NCBI RefSeq assembly: GCF_006716675.1 | Contig: NZ_VFPM01000002.1 | Coordinates: 930,001 to 994,000 of the forward strand | Direction: 5' to 3' | Source of the DNA: Humibacillus xanthopallidus | GTDB taxonomy: Bacteria; Actinomycetota; Actinomycetes; Actinomycetales; Dermatophilaceae | Length of the DNA: 64,000 bases | In this document: piece after piece, positions 38,901-47,427 of the stretch | Layout of the letters: each line of letters begins with the position of its first letter | Position numbering within the stretch: position 1 is the stretch's first letter | The notes under the pieces: generated by a model | Databases searched by the model: none | The model's input: the letters and a program-made list of their open reading frames with translations, nothing else | What the model was told of the DNA's origin: nothing | Translations under genes and position numbers: made by a program

Positions 38901-39002
38901 GCCCTGGACCTCCTCGTCACGGAGTGGACGGCGACCACTCTCGGGGCAAGGCTAGCCACGGATCGGGCCTCGCCCCAGGGGTGACGTGCACGAGGCAGGC
39001 GC

Positions 39003-40184
39003 TCAGGTGGCGCCGACGTCGGAGGGTGGGAGCGACATCAGCCGGTCGTCGGTGCCGTTGTTGGTGAGGATCCACGCTCGGCCGTCGACGAACCTGATGT
39101 CACGGATCCGACCGTAGGTGCCCTCGAGGTGTCGCGTCGGCGTTCCGGCGGTGCCGTCGGGCCTCACCGGCACCCGCCAGACCGACTCGCCCCGGAGCGC
39201 GGCGAGGTAGACCGCTCCGTCCGGTCCGACGGTGATGCCGCTCGGCGACATCTCGGAGGTCGGCCACTGCGCCACGGGATCGACGAAAGCGGGGTTCTCG
39301 GCCATCCCCTCCACCTCGGGCCAGCCGTAGTTCTCCCCGGCCTTGATGAGATTGAGCTCGTCCCACGTGTTGGCGCCGAACTCACTGGCCCACAAGCGCT
39401 TCCGGCTGTCCCAGGCGAGGCCCTGGACGTTGCGGTGCCCGTAGGACCAGATGGGGGAGCCGCCGAACGGGTTGCCCGGGGCGGGTTTGCCCTCAGGCGT
39501 GATCCGCAGGATCTTGCCGCCCAGGGAGCTGAGGTTCTGCGACAGCGACCTGGCGCCGGCATCTCCCGTGGCGGCGTAGAGATAGCCGTCGGGCCCGAAG
39601 GCGAGCCGCCCGCCGTTGTGGTTGCGGCCCATCGGGATGCCGTCGAGGATCACCTGCGGCTCACCGAGCGTGCCGTCGCGCCACGGGACGGCAGCGATGC
39701 GGTTGTCGCTGTCGGTCGAGTAGTAGGCGTAGAAGACCGGGTTGGCCTCGAAGTCCTCGGGCACGGCCAGGCCGAGCAGACCCCCCTCGCCCGCCGAGCG
39801 CGTGATGGGCAGCGTGCCGGCGACCGTCGCCCGACCGCCGGACCCCGGCTTCGGCACGTGGCGCACCTCGCCGGTGTTGCGGACGCTGACGAGCGAGCTG
39901 CCGTCGGGCAGGGGCGCGATCGACCACGGCACGTCGAGACCACCGAGAAGTGCAACGGGTGGGCCCGCCGTGTCGGGCGTGGCGGGCGACTGGGACGCAT
40001 CACCCGTGGGCGAGCCCGCGGTCGTCGGTGCCCCCGAGGCGCTCGTGGCCGTCGTCGCGGCCGCAGTCCCGCTCGTGCCGGTGAGCGGCGGCGGCGTCGG
40101 TGAGGCCGAGCACGCGCCGGCCGCCAGCACGCCGACCAGGCCCACGGCGAGGGCACGGGCAACGACGAGGCGGGAGGGCGGCAT
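39003..40184 (-). CDS. PQQ-dependent sugar dehydrogenase-like lipoprotein (LppZ-like)
   Basis: 393 residues, exported. Lipobox VLAAGAC near residue 20 and a long Thr/Ala/Ser/Pro linker to about 75. A glucose/sorbosone dehydrogenase six-bladed propeller follows: LDVPWSIAPLPDGSSLVSVR, GEGGLLGLAVPEDF, GRNHNGGRLAFGPDGYLYAATGD and ENYGWPEVEG. The His in NHNGG and the Asp/Gly pattern suit PQQ and calcium binding, but some LppZ-like proteins may not bind PQQ. The position between gatB and ilvB matches, as I recall, M. tuberculosis lppZ. A CAGAAT lies five bases before the ATG. Confidence 0.85.
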   Translation of the reverse strand: MPPSRLVVARALAVGLVGVLAAGACSASPTPPPLTGTSGTAAATTATSASGAPTTAGSPTGDASQSPATPDTAGPPVALLGGLDVPWSIAPLPDGSSLVSVRNTGEVRHVPKPGSGGRATVAGTLPITRSAGEGGLLGLAVPEDFEANPVFYAYYSTDSDNRIAAVPWRDGTLGEPQVILDGIPMGRNHNGGRLAFGPDGYLYAATGDAGARSLSQNLSSLGGKILRITPEGKPAPGNPFGGSPIWSYGHRNVQGLAWDSRKRLWASEFGANTWDELNLIKAGENYGWPEVEGMAENPAFVDPVAQWPTSEMSPSGITVGPDGAVYLAALRGESVWRVPVRPDGTAGTPTRHLEGTYGRIRDIRFVDGRAWILTNNGTDDRLMSLPPSDVGAT

Positions 40185-40264
40185 ACCCCATTCTGTCCCA
40201 TGGAGGCCGGCCGGCCCCCGGCGCGGCTCACAGGCATGACCTACGCGCGTCCCGTGCCGGCCGC

Positions 40265-40948
40265 TCACCCGTCGCGGCGTGCCAGGGTGTGCTCGAGATC
40301 GGCCTGGACCTCGGCGTCGATGACCCGCGCGTCGACGACGCGACGCACGGCGTCGAGGTCACCGGTGAAGGCGCGGAAGAGCAGCAGCAGGTCGACGTCG
40401 TGCTCGGGTCGCTGGACGTCGACCGACGCGCCGGGCTCGATCACCCCCGGCGCCACGACGGAGAGGTAGGCGCCCGTGCGTCCCTCGTCGCTGAACCTGC
40501 GGACCCAGCGAGGCTCGCCCATGTGCTCGGCGAACGTGCCGCAGGGGATGCGCGGCACCTCGACGCGCAGCACGACGTCGCCGATGGTCCACAGCTCGCC
40601 GACGAGGGCGTGCGTCATCTCGACACCCTCGGTCGTGAGGTTCTCACCGAACCCGCCTGCGGTGATGGGCCGCCCGATCTCGGAGGACCACCACCGCTGG
40701 TCCTCCGAGGCGTACGCGTAGACGGCCTGCAGCCGGCCGCCGTGGTGTCGGGGGTCACCGATCTCGTCACCCACGGCCCCGCTGCCGAGGCCGCCGCGCT
40801 TGGGCCCGGGGTCGCGCACCTCGATGCGGTCGACGGGCCGCTTGTCGATGGCCGTGCGCGGCACGTCGGGGCGACGCCGCGGCACGCGGTGCCCGACGTT
40901 GACCGACACGACGCGACCCCTGACCGTGCTCTCCCTGGCGCCATCCAC
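40265..40948 (-). CDS. MOSC domain-containing protein
   Basis: 227 residues of the YiiM type. GRVVSVNVGHRVPRR near the start, then GDPRHHGGRLQAVYAYASED near 60-80, GFGENLTTEG near 97 and PRIPCGTFAEHM near 130, which contains the conserved cysteine of MOSC beta-barrels. Family members handle molybdenum-cofactor sulfur or reduce N-hydroxylated compounds. GTG start chosen because TAGGCT lies exactly six bases upstream on the minus strand. Divergent from the dehydrogenase gene. Confidence 0.88.
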   Translation of the reverse strand: MDGARESTVRGRVVSVNVGHRVPRRRPDVPRTAIDKRPVDRIEVRDPGPKRGGLGSGAVGDEIGDPRHHGGRLQAVYAYASEDQRWWSSEIGRPITAGGFGENLTTEGVEMTHALVGELWTIGDVVLRVEVPRIPCGTFAEHMGEPRWVRRFSDEGRTGAYLSVVAPGVIEPGASVDVQRPEHDVDLLLLFRAFTGDLDAVRRVVDARVIDAEVQADLEHTLARRDG

Positions 40949-40987
40949 CGCGCGAGCCTAGCCGCCGCGCCTGGTTAGGTTGGGTCC
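40949..40987. promoter_or_regulatory. Overlapping divergent leaderless promoters
   Basis: Only 39 bases separate the two start codons. TAGGCT (minus, 40955-40960) is 6 bases from the MOSC GTG; TAGGTT (plus, 40976-40981) is 6 bases from the dehydrogenase ATG. Each -35 region must lie in or beyond the other gene's -10, so the two promoters should exclude each other. Confidence 0.6.
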
Positions 40988-41926
40988 ATGAGTGCAGCCC
41001 CCGTGGTCGTGAGCGTGCCGGACGAGGAGTATGCCGCCGCGCTGGCAGACGTCGACGGCGTCGATGTCGTCGTGTGGGACATGGAGGGGCCGCTCGAGCG
41101 CGGCGGTGAGGTGCGCCTCGCGGTCATGCCCTACATGACCCGGCTCACGGTGTCGGACATCCGTTCCGGACTCGACGCGCTCGAGGTCGTGCAGATCCAG
41201 AGTGCGGGGTTCGAGGGCTTCGTCGACGGGCTGCCTCCGGGCGTGGCGCTCTGCAACGCGGCGGGGGTGCACGACGCCAGCACGGCGGAGCTCGCCCTCA
41301 CGCTCACCCTCGCATCGATCAGGGAGATCCCGGAGTTCGTTGCGGCACAACGCGACTCGCACTGGCCCGTGCTCACGCTGCATCGTGCTCTCGCCGACCG
41401 GCGGGTGCTCGTGCTCGGCTACGGCAACATCGGCCGGGCCGTCGTGAGGCGGTTCCTGCCCTTCGAGGTGTCGGTGACGGCGGTCGCCTCTCGCGCCCGG
41501 CCGGGCGACGACCTCGTCGACACGGTCCACGGCATCGACGAGCTGCCCGAGCTCGCGGCGGAAGCCGACGTGCTCGTGGTCATCGTCCCCCTGACCGACG
41601 CGACACGGGGAGTCGTCGACGCCGCCCTGCTGGCCCGCCTGCCCGACGGGGCGCTCGTCGTCAACGTCGCACGCGGCCCGGTGGTCGACACCGGCGACCT
41701 GCTCGCCGAGTGCGCGTCCGGTCGTCTTCGCGCCGCGCTCGACGTGACGGATCCCGAGCCCCTGCCCGAGGACCACCCGCTGTGGTCGACTCCGGGTGTG
41801 CTCATCACCCCGCATGTCGGCGGCGCGACCGAGGCGATGCGGCCGCGGGCCCTGGAGCTCATCCGGCGGCAGGTCGTCGCCATGCGCGACGGTGAGCCGC
41901 CGCTCAACGTCGTCGCCACGGGCTGA
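40988..41926 (+). CDS. NAD-dependent D-2-hydroxyacid dehydrogenase
   Basis: 312 residues. The cofactor loop VLVLGYGNIGRAVV lies near residue 140. Catalytic residues are seen as Arg in VVNVARGPVVDT near 225, Glu in DVTDPEPLPEDHPLW near 253 and His in ITPHVGGATEAM near 275. The substrate (phosphoglycerate, glyoxylate or another 2-keto acid) cannot be named; there is no ACT domain, unlike SerA in this window. The mRNA is probably leaderless (TAGGTT). Confidence 0.9.
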   Translation: MSAAPVVVSVPDEEYAAALADVDGVDVVVWDMEGPLERGGEVRLAVMPYMTRLTVSDIRSGLDALEVVQIQSAGFEGFVDGLPPGVALCNAAGVHDASTAELALTLTLASIREIPEFVAAQRDSHWPVLTLHRALADRRVLVLGYGNIGRAVVRRFLPFEVSVTAVASRARPGDDLVDTVHGIDELPELAAEADVLVVIVPLTDATRGVVDAALLARLPDGALVVNVARGPVVDTGDLLAECASGRLRAALDVTDPEPLPEDHPLWSTPGVLITPHVGGATEAMRPRALELIRRQVVAMRDGEPPLNVVATG

Positions 41927-41962
41927 CACCTGCCAACCCGTCAGCGCCTGACCCTTGTCGGC

Positions 41963-41985
41963 GCACCGGTGCATAGTGGACACTG
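41963..41985 (+). promoter_or_regulatory. Promoter of the BNR-protein gene
   Basis: CATAGT at 41972-41977, seven bases before GTG 41985, directly preceded by the 10-bp perfect palindrome GCACCGGTGC (41963-41972), which would overlap polymerase contacts. Confidence 0.45.
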
Positions 41986-43073
41986 TGAACATGACCGAGA
42001 CCATCGTTGCCATCGGCACGCGCAAGGGGCTCTGGATCGCCCGCAGCGACGACCGCAGCACCTGGAGACTCGAAGGCCCCCACTTCCTCATGAGCGAGGT
42101 GGCCTCGGTCGCGATCGACACCAGGGAGGGCCGCTCGTCGGTGCTCGCCGGCGTCAAGTCGTGGCACTGGGGCCCGACCGTGCAGGCGAGCACCGACGGC
42201 GGTCGCACGTGGACCGAGAGCGCCGAGCGTGCGCTGGCCTTCCCGGCCGACACCGACACGGCGCTGGAACGGGTCTGGCAGCTGACCCCCGACCCCAACG
42301 ACGCCGACGTCGTGTGGGCGGGCGTCGAGCCGCACGCCCTCTTCCGCAGCGCCGACCGGGGCGAGCACTACGAGCTCGTCCGCGGTCTGTGGGACCACCC
42401 GCACCGTCCCTCCTGGGAGCCCGGCTTCGGCGGGGGAGCAGTGCACACGATCATCCCCGAGCCCGGCCACCCCGAGAGCCTCCTCGTCGCGATGAGCGCC
42501 GGCGGTGTCTACCGCAGCGGCGACGGCGGGCAGAGCTGGCAGGCGAGCAACCCCGGCATCCGGGCCTACTTCCTCCCCGACAACGAGTACCCCGAGTTCG
42601 GCCAGTGCGTGCACAAGGTCGCCCGCAGTGAGGCAGACGGCGAGCTCTACGCCCAGAACCACAAGGGCGTCTACCGCTCCGACGACAACGGCGAGACGTG
42701 GAGCTCGATCGCCGACGGGCTGCCCACCGACTTCGGCTTCACGATCCTCGCCCACCCGCGCAAGCCCGGCATGGTCTGGAACGTCCCCGTCATGGACGAC
42801 GGCGAGCGCATCCCCCCGGGGGCCCAGCTGCAGGTGCAGCGCTCCGACGACGGCGGCGCAACCTGGCGCCAGCAGTCCAACGGCCTGCCGAGCCAGAGCT
42901 TCACGTGCGTCCTGCGCGACGCGGCAGGGCTCGACGACCTCGACCCCGTCGGCGTCTACATCGGCACGCGCAACGGTGACGTCTTCGCGTCCGCCGACGA
43001 GGGGGAGTCCTTCCAGCGCATCGCGACCCAGCTGCCCGACGTGCTCGTCGTGCGGGCCGCCCAGATCGCCTGA
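41985..43073 (+). CDS. BNR-repeat beta-propeller protein (sialidase/Vps10-like)
   Basis: 362 residues, cytoplasmic (no signal peptide). At least six Asp-box-like repeats are visible: STDGGRTW, RSADRGEHY, RSGDGGQSW, RSDDNGETW, RSDDGGATW and ASADEGESF, spaced along the chain as in a beta-propeller. The catalytic arginines and tyrosine of true sialidases are not evident, so an enzymatic role is doubtful. GTG 41985 was chosen over ATG 41991 because CATAGT is seven bases before it. A MoaD/ThiS-like gene follows after 17 bases, so the two are probably one transcript. Confidence 0.85.
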   Translation: MNMTETIVAIGTRKGLWIARSDDRSTWRLEGPHFLMSEVASVAIDTREGRSSVLAGVKSWHWGPTVQASTDGGRTWTESAERALAFPADTDTALERVWQLTPDPNDADVVWAGVEPHALFRSADRGEHYELVRGLWDHPHRPSWEPGFGGGAVHTIIPEPGHPESLLVAMSAGGVYRSGDGGQSWQASNPGIRAYFLPDNEYPEFGQCVHKVARSEADGELYAQNHKGVYRSDDNGETWSSIADGLPTDFGFTILAHPRKPGMVWNVPVMDDGERIPPGAQLQVQRSDDGGATWRQQSNGLPSQSFTCVLRDAAGLDDLDPVGVYIGTRNGDVFASADEGESFQRIATQLPDVLVVRAAQIA

Positions 43074-43090
43074 GCGACAAAGGATTCCGT

Positions 43091-43387
43091 ATGCCGTCCG
43101 CTCCCGTCCGCGTCATCCTGCCGGGCATGCTGCGCGACCTCGTCGGTGGCATGGCCGAGATCGAGGTCGACTCCCCGTCCGACTCGCAGACCGTGGCGCA
43201 GCTGCTCGACCGCGCGTTCGCCGAGCACCGGGTCCTCGACGGCAAGGTGCGCGACGAGCGAGGTCAGATCCGGCGTCACGTCAAGGTGTTCGTCAACGGC
43301 GAGGACGCGACGCGGGGTGCGGGGGTCGGCACGCCGGTCCCGGCCGGGGCGCGGGTGCACATCATCAACGCCGTCTCCGGCGGCTGA
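43091..43387 (+). CDS. MoaD/ThiS-family ubiquitin-like protein
   Basis: 98 residues, beta-grasp fold. VRVILPGMLRDLVGGMAEIEV at the start, VKVFVNGEDATRG near 65-77 and a C-terminal IINAVSGG ending exactly in the Gly-Gly needed for adenylation and thiocarboxylation. AAAGGA is six bases upstream of the ATG. No moaE, thi or E1-like gene is near, so it may carry sulfur for, or be conjugated in, a process involving the BNR protein made from the same transcript. That link is inference. Confidence 0.85.
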   Translation: MPSAPVRVILPGMLRDLVGGMAEIEVDSPSDSQTVAQLLDRAFAEHRVLDGKVRDERGQIRRHVKVFVNGEDATRGAGVGTPVPAGARVHIINAVSGG

Positions 43388-43406
43388 CGCCGGCCGCCGA
43401 CGGGCC

Positions 43407-44042
43407 TCAGCCTGAGGGGCGCACGCCGAGCAGCACGGGCAGCACGACCTGCTCGAGCTCTCCGCGCTCGAGGGCGCCGGGCTCGATGAGTCGCTGCGTC
43501 ATCGACCCCTGTGTCAGCGCCATCGCCACGCGCACGAACTGCTCGGTCGTCATCGGCAGGGTGATCCCGCGAGAGGCGATCGCGTCATCGACCACTGCGA
43601 CGAGCGCCTCGCGGATGCGCCGCTGCTGGGCGGCCCAGACGCGCCTCGCGGCAGCGTCGCGGATGGCGTGGAGGGTGAACTCGGTCGTCAGCAGCACCCA
43701 GCGCTCGTGGCGGCCGGGCTCGTCGGCGAGGGCGGCGAAGACGGCGCCGAGCACCGCCTCGGGTGAGGCCTCGGTGCGGGCCGCTGCAGTGATGCGCTCG
43801 ACGATGCCCTCGACCTGCCGCGTCGAGAGGTGGATGACGAGGTCGTCCTTGGACGAGAAGTTCGAGTAGAAGGCGCCGCGCGTGAATCCAGCGCGCTCGC
43901 AGATCTCCTCGACCGTGGCGCCGTGGAAGCCGCGTTCGGCGAAGACCTCGCTCGCCGCGTCGAGGACACGGGCACGGGTGGCCTGACGACGAGCGCTGAC
44001 GCGGGCACGGGGAGGGCCGGCGGTGGCTGCAGGGGACGGCAT
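43407..44042 (-). CDS. TetR-family transcriptional regulator
   Basis: 211 residues. N-terminal HTH: RARVLDAASEVFAERGFHGATVEEICERAGFTRGAFYSNFSSKDDLV (about residues 20-66), the classic TetR signature; the C-terminal ligand domain is variable. ATG at 44042 chosen because TATCGT lies seven bases upstream on the minus strand. Divergent from the degenerate ABC/Pip genes, with a 31-bp operator between them, so it probably represses both itself and that operon. Confidence 0.93.
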   Translation of the reverse strand: MPSPAATAGPPRARVSARRQATRARVLDAASEVFAERGFHGATVEEICERAGFTRGAFYSNFSSKDDLVIHLSTRQVEGIVERITAAARTEASPEAVLGAVFAALADEPGRHERWVLLTTEFTLHAIRDAAARRVWAAQQRRIREALVAVVDDAIASRGITLPMTTEQFVRVAMALTQGSMTQRLIEPGALERGELEQVVLPVLLGVRPSG

Positions 44043-44101
44043 ACGGCATACGATACACGGTCGTATTGCATACGAACGTGTATTGGATACATACTCGTAT
44101 C
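44043..44101. promoter_or_regulatory. TetR operator and divergent promoters
   Basis: An inverted repeat with 14-base arms and one mismatch: ATACACGGTCGTAT (44053-44066), TGC, ATACGAACGTGTAT (44070-44083). It covers the regulator's -10 (TATCGT, minus, 44050-44055). The plus-strand -10 CATACT (44090-44095) is six bases before the GTG at 44102 and overlaps a second inverted repeat, GATAC-N6-GTATC (44086-44101). Confidence 0.8.
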
Positions 44102-44749
44102 GTGAACAACCGACAGGCACAGGTCCGCAGCCAGCGTGAGGTCTTCGCGACGGGGGTCACCGTCGCAGGCACTCACGAGCCCTTCGTGGACGGCGTGGCC
44201 TTCACCGCGCCCGGGGGCGCCGTCACCGTGGTGCCCTGCGACCCCGGCCTGCCCCAGGTCGCCCTCGCGCTCGCCATCGGTGGGCGCGTCGCCCTCGCCG
44301 GGGGCGAGATCTCGGTCGGCGGCTCGACCGACCGCGCCGACCTCCAGGTCCGCACCCGCCTCGTCGACGTCGCCGACGTCACCGCGCCCGAGGACACGCT
44401 CGCGCTGCGCGCGGTCGTCGCTGAGGAGCTGGCCCTCGCCGAGCGACCCTCCTCGCGCGCCGACGTCGACACCTACCTCGCGGACCGCGACCTCAGCGGC
44501 CTGCGGCAGCGCCGGTGGGAAAGCCTCCCTGCCGGACTGCGCACCCGCCTGCTCATCGAGCTGGGCTCGTGGCACCCGCGCGTGCGTGTGCTCGTGCTCG
44601 CCGGGCCGGACCGCCACGGCGGCGACGTCGGGGAGTGGTTCGAGTCCGCCCGTCAGGTCGCCGACTCCGGCCTCACCGTCATCGTCCTCTGCTCGCCCGC
44701 CACCGCGGCGGCGCTGCAGTCGCTCACCCCCTCTGGAGCCTTTGCATGA
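44102..44749 (+). CDS. Degenerate ABC-ATPase-like protein
   Basis: 215 residues with the outline of an ABC ATPase but with catalytic motifs lost. The Walker A position reads VVPCDPGLPQVALAL, without the GKS/T. The signature region reads LSGLRQRRWESLPAGLRTRLL. The Walker B position reads VRVLVLAGPD, where Asp-Glu would be expected. It should therefore bind or hydrolyse ATP poorly or not at all. The GTG is six bases after CATACT. The stop overlaps the pip start (ATGA), so the product is made with the Pip membrane protein, probably as a structural or regulatory partner. Confidence 0.75.
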   Translation: MNNRQAQVRSQREVFATGVTVAGTHEPFVDGVAFTAPGGAVTVVPCDPGLPQVALALAIGGRVALAGGEISVGGSTDRADLQVRTRLVDVADVTAPEDTLALRAVVAEELALAERPSSRADVDTYLADRDLSGLRQRRWESLPAGLRTRLLIELGSWHPRVRVLVLAGPDRHGGDVGEWFESARQVADSGLTVIVLCSPATAAALQSLTPSGAFA

Positions 44750-46809
44750 ACCCCTTCCGTCTCGCGGCCTCCGAGCTGCGCCGGCTCACCTCCTCGCGCA
44801 TGGCGCGACTCGGCGTCATCGCACTCGCGCTCATCCCGACGCTGTATGCCGGCCTCTACCTCTACGCGAACCACGACCCCTACGCCGCGCTGTCGCAGGT
44901 GCCCGCGGCCGTCGCCAGCGACGACCGCGGAGCCACCCTGGACGGGGGCGAGCGTCTCGATGCGGGGTCGTCCGTCGCCGACAAGCTCGTCGACTCGAAG
45001 TCGTTCGCGTGGCACCACGTGTCGAGTGCGGAGGCGCTGGCCGGCGTCTACGACGGCACCTACTCCTTCGCCGTCGTCATCCCCGAGAGCTTCTCGGCCG
45101 ACCTCGCCGCGACGGGCGACTTCACGCCCCGCAAGGCCGAGGTCATCCTCGAGACCAACGACGCCAACAACTACATGACGACGATGATGGGCAACACGGT
45201 CATCAAGGAGGTGCGCGCCTCGGTGGCCTCGCAGGTCAGTGAGACCGCTGCCGACCGGCTGCTCGTGGGCTTCACCCGCATCCACGACGAGCTCGGCGCG
45301 GCCGTCGACGGCGCCGAGAAGCTGCGCTCCGGGCTCGCGGACGCCGACTCCGGAGCGGCCAAGGCCCAGCAGGGCGCTCAGTCGCTCGCCTCCGGTCTCC
45401 ACCAGCTCTCCGTCGGCGCCGCGAAGCTCGACGACGGCCTCGGTCAGGCCGTCTCCGGTGCAGACCGCCTGCACACGGGTGCCAGCTCGCTCGCCTCCGG
45501 CCTGGGCACCCTGCAGTCGCGCACGGCATCACTGCCCGCCCAGACCGAACGGCTCGCCGACGGCGCGGCGCAGGTGGCCGCGGGCAACAAGAGGATCGCC
45601 GTCATCGGTGACCGGGTGGCCGGCATCTCCACCGACCTGCGCGCCAAGGTCGGCGCCGAACGCGACCCCCTCGTCGCCCAGCTGCGGGCCGCCGGTCTCG
45701 ACGACACCCAGATCGCTCTCGTGCAGGCGCGTCTCGACCGGGTCGACTCCCTCGTCGTGCAGGCCGACGGCAAGGTGCAGCAGGCCTCCTCCGACCTCGA
45801 CCGTCTCGCGACCGGTGCCGGGCAGGTGGCCACCGGCGCCCGAGCCCTCGCCGACGCGACCCCCGCGCTGACAGGTGGCATCAGCGACGCCGCCGACGGC
45901 GCCCGCCGGCTGAGAGACGGCTCGGCGTCCCTCGAGTCGGGCCTGCGCACCCTCGATGCCGGTGCCGGTCAGCTGAGCCGCGGCGCGGCGTCAGCGGCCA
46001 CCGGTGGCGACTCGCTCGCCAGCGGCATCGGGCAGCTGAAGGCCGGCCTCGACAAGCTGGCCTCCGGCGAGGCCGAGCTGCACAGCGAGCTCGCCAAGGG
46101 CCGCGACGCCGTGCCCAACCCGACTGACGCCCAGCGCACGTCCGTCGCCAAGACCATCGGCGACCCCGTGACCGTGCAGCCCGACTCCCTGGCGACCGCC
46201 GGCACCTATGGTGCGGGCCTGGCCCCGTTCTTCGTCAGCCTCGCCCTCTGGATCGGCGCCTACGTGCTCTTCCTCCTCGTGCGTCCGCTCTCCACCCGCG
46301 CGCTCGCCACGAGCCAGCGCTCGGTGCGCACCGCCCTCGGTGGCTGGCTGGCCCCCGTCGCCATCGGCCTCGTGCAGAGCGTCGTCCTCTTCGGCATCGT
46401 CGCCCTCGCCCTCGATCTGCCCGTCGCGCACCCGCTGCTCGTCGTGCTCTTCGTCGGCTTCGTCTCGCTGACCTTCGTCGCGATCCTCCACGCGCTCGCG
46501 GCCCGCCTCGGCGCCGTGGGGAAGTTCCTCGGCCTCGTCTTCATGGTCGTGCAGCTCGTCAGCGCAGGTGGCACCTTCCCGTGGCAGACCCTGCCTGCGC
46601 CCCTCCAGGCGGTGCACCACGTCGTGCCGATGACGTACGCGATCGACGGTCTGCGGCGACTCATGTACGGCGCCGACCTCGCCCCGGTGCTGCTCGACCT
46701 CGGCGTCCTGGCGGGCTTCCTCGTCGCGGCCCTCACCGTCTCGACGATCGCGGCCCGTCGCTTCCGGGTGTGGACGCCGAAGCGCATCAAGCCCGAGCTC
46801 AGCCTCTAG
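44746..46809 (+). CDS. YhgE/Pip-family ABC-2-like membrane protein
   Basis: 687 residues. A membrane helix near residues 20-37 (LGVIALALIPTLYAGLYLYA) is followed by a large extracytoplasmic region (about 40-485). Its middle is built of repeated short Gly/Ala/Ser-Leu helical units such as GASSLASGLGTLQ, GARRLRDGSASLESG and GDSLASGIGQLKAGLDKLASG. Five or six C-terminal membrane helices follow (about 490-675). This is the Pip/YhgE layout, related to phage-infection proteins and to ESX-associated or export systems. GGAG is eight bases before the ATG. Probably repressed by the divergent TetR protein. Confidence 0.9.
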   Translation: MNPFRLAASELRRLTSSRMARLGVIALALIPTLYAGLYLYANHDPYAALSQVPAAVASDDRGATLDGGERLDAGSSVADKLVDSKSFAWHHVSSAEALAGVYDGTYSFAVVIPESFSADLAATGDFTPRKAEVILETNDANNYMTTMMGNTVIKEVRASVASQVSETAADRLLVGFTRIHDELGAAVDGAEKLRSGLADADSGAAKAQQGAQSLASGLHQLSVGAAKLDDGLGQAVSGADRLHTGASSLASGLGTLQSRTASLPAQTERLADGAAQVAAGNKRIAVIGDRVAGISTDLRAKVGAERDPLVAQLRAAGLDDTQIALVQARLDRVDSLVVQADGKVQQASSDLDRLATGAGQVATGARALADATPALTGGISDAADGARRLRDGSASLESGLRTLDAGAGQLSRGAASAATGGDSLASGIGQLKAGLDKLASGEAELHSELAKGRDAVPNPTDAQRTSVAKTIGDPVTVQPDSLATAGTYGAGLAPFFVSLALWIGAYVLFLLVRPLSTRALATSQRSVRTALGGWLAPVAIGLVQSVVLFGIVALALDLPVAHPLLVVLFVGFVSLTFVAILHALAARLGAVGKFLGLVFMVVQLVSAGGTFPWQTLPAPLQAVHHVVPMTYAIDGLRRLMYGADLAPVLLDLGVLAGFLVAALTVSTIAARRFRVWTPKRIKPELSL

Positions 46810-46855
46810 GCCCTCGGGCTGACAAGCCCCGCGCGGCAGAGCATGCTGTGGAGGT

Positions 46856-47380
46856 ATGAGCAGTGCGGCCAAAGACAAGACCCTCATCCTCATGCGGCAC
46901 AGCAAGGCCGAGGAGGGCCTCACCAAGCCCGACCACGACCGCGAGCTCGCCGCCCGCGGTCGGCGCGACGCCACGGCGGCGGGCAGCTGGTTGCGCGAGG
47001 AGGGTCTCGTGCCCGACCTCGTCATCTGCTCCACCGCCGTGCGCACCCGCCAGACCTGGGAGCACGCCCGGAGCGGCGGGGCCCAGGCCGAGTTCGTGGA
47101 GTTCCGGCGCAGTGTCTACACCGGAGGTGCCGAGGGCGTCCTCGAGACCATCCGCGAGGACGGGGGTGAGATGGAGACCGTGCTCGTCGTCGGGCACAAC
47201 CCGACTGCCGCCGAGCTCACGAGCCTGCTCTGCGACGGCGAGGGCAGCCACGAGGCGCACGAGGCCCTCGCCCAGGGCTTCGTGACGAGCGGGCTCGCCG
47301 TCATGAGGTATGCCGGTGACTGGGCCGACCTCGACGCCGGGACCTGCGCACTCCACCGCTTCCACGTCGCCCGCGGCTGA
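46856..47380 (+). CDS. sixA: SixA-type histidine phosphatase
   Basis: 174 residues, short histidine-phosphatase fold. The phosphohistidine motif LILMRHSKAE lies near residues 10-18, and VLVVGHNPTAAEL near 115 holds the second catalytic His. The length and RHSKA sequence fit SixA, which in other bacteria dephosphorylates histidine phosphotransfer proteins; the substrate here is unknown. GGAGG is only one base from the ATG, which is too close, and CATGCT lies eight bases upstream, so leaderless translation is possible. Confidence 0.85.
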   Translation: MSSAAKDKTLILMRHSKAEEGLTKPDHDRELAARGRRDATAAGSWLREEGLVPDLVICSTAVRTRQTWEHARSGGAQAEFVEFRRSVYTGGAEGVLETIREDGGEMETVLVVGHNPTAAELTSLLCDGEGSHEAHEALAQGFVTSGLAVMRYAGDWADLDAGTCALHRFHVARG

Positions 47381-47427
47381 CGGCATACGCCCGGGGAAGG
47401 ACGCCGAGCGGATCGGCCCCTGAGATG

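Noticed and set aside
44746..46809. Pip protein as an MmpL/RND transporter
   Set aside because: The repeated Gly/Ala-Leu helical middle and single N-terminal helix with C-terminal ABC-2 helices fit YhgE/Pip, not the 12-helix RND layout.
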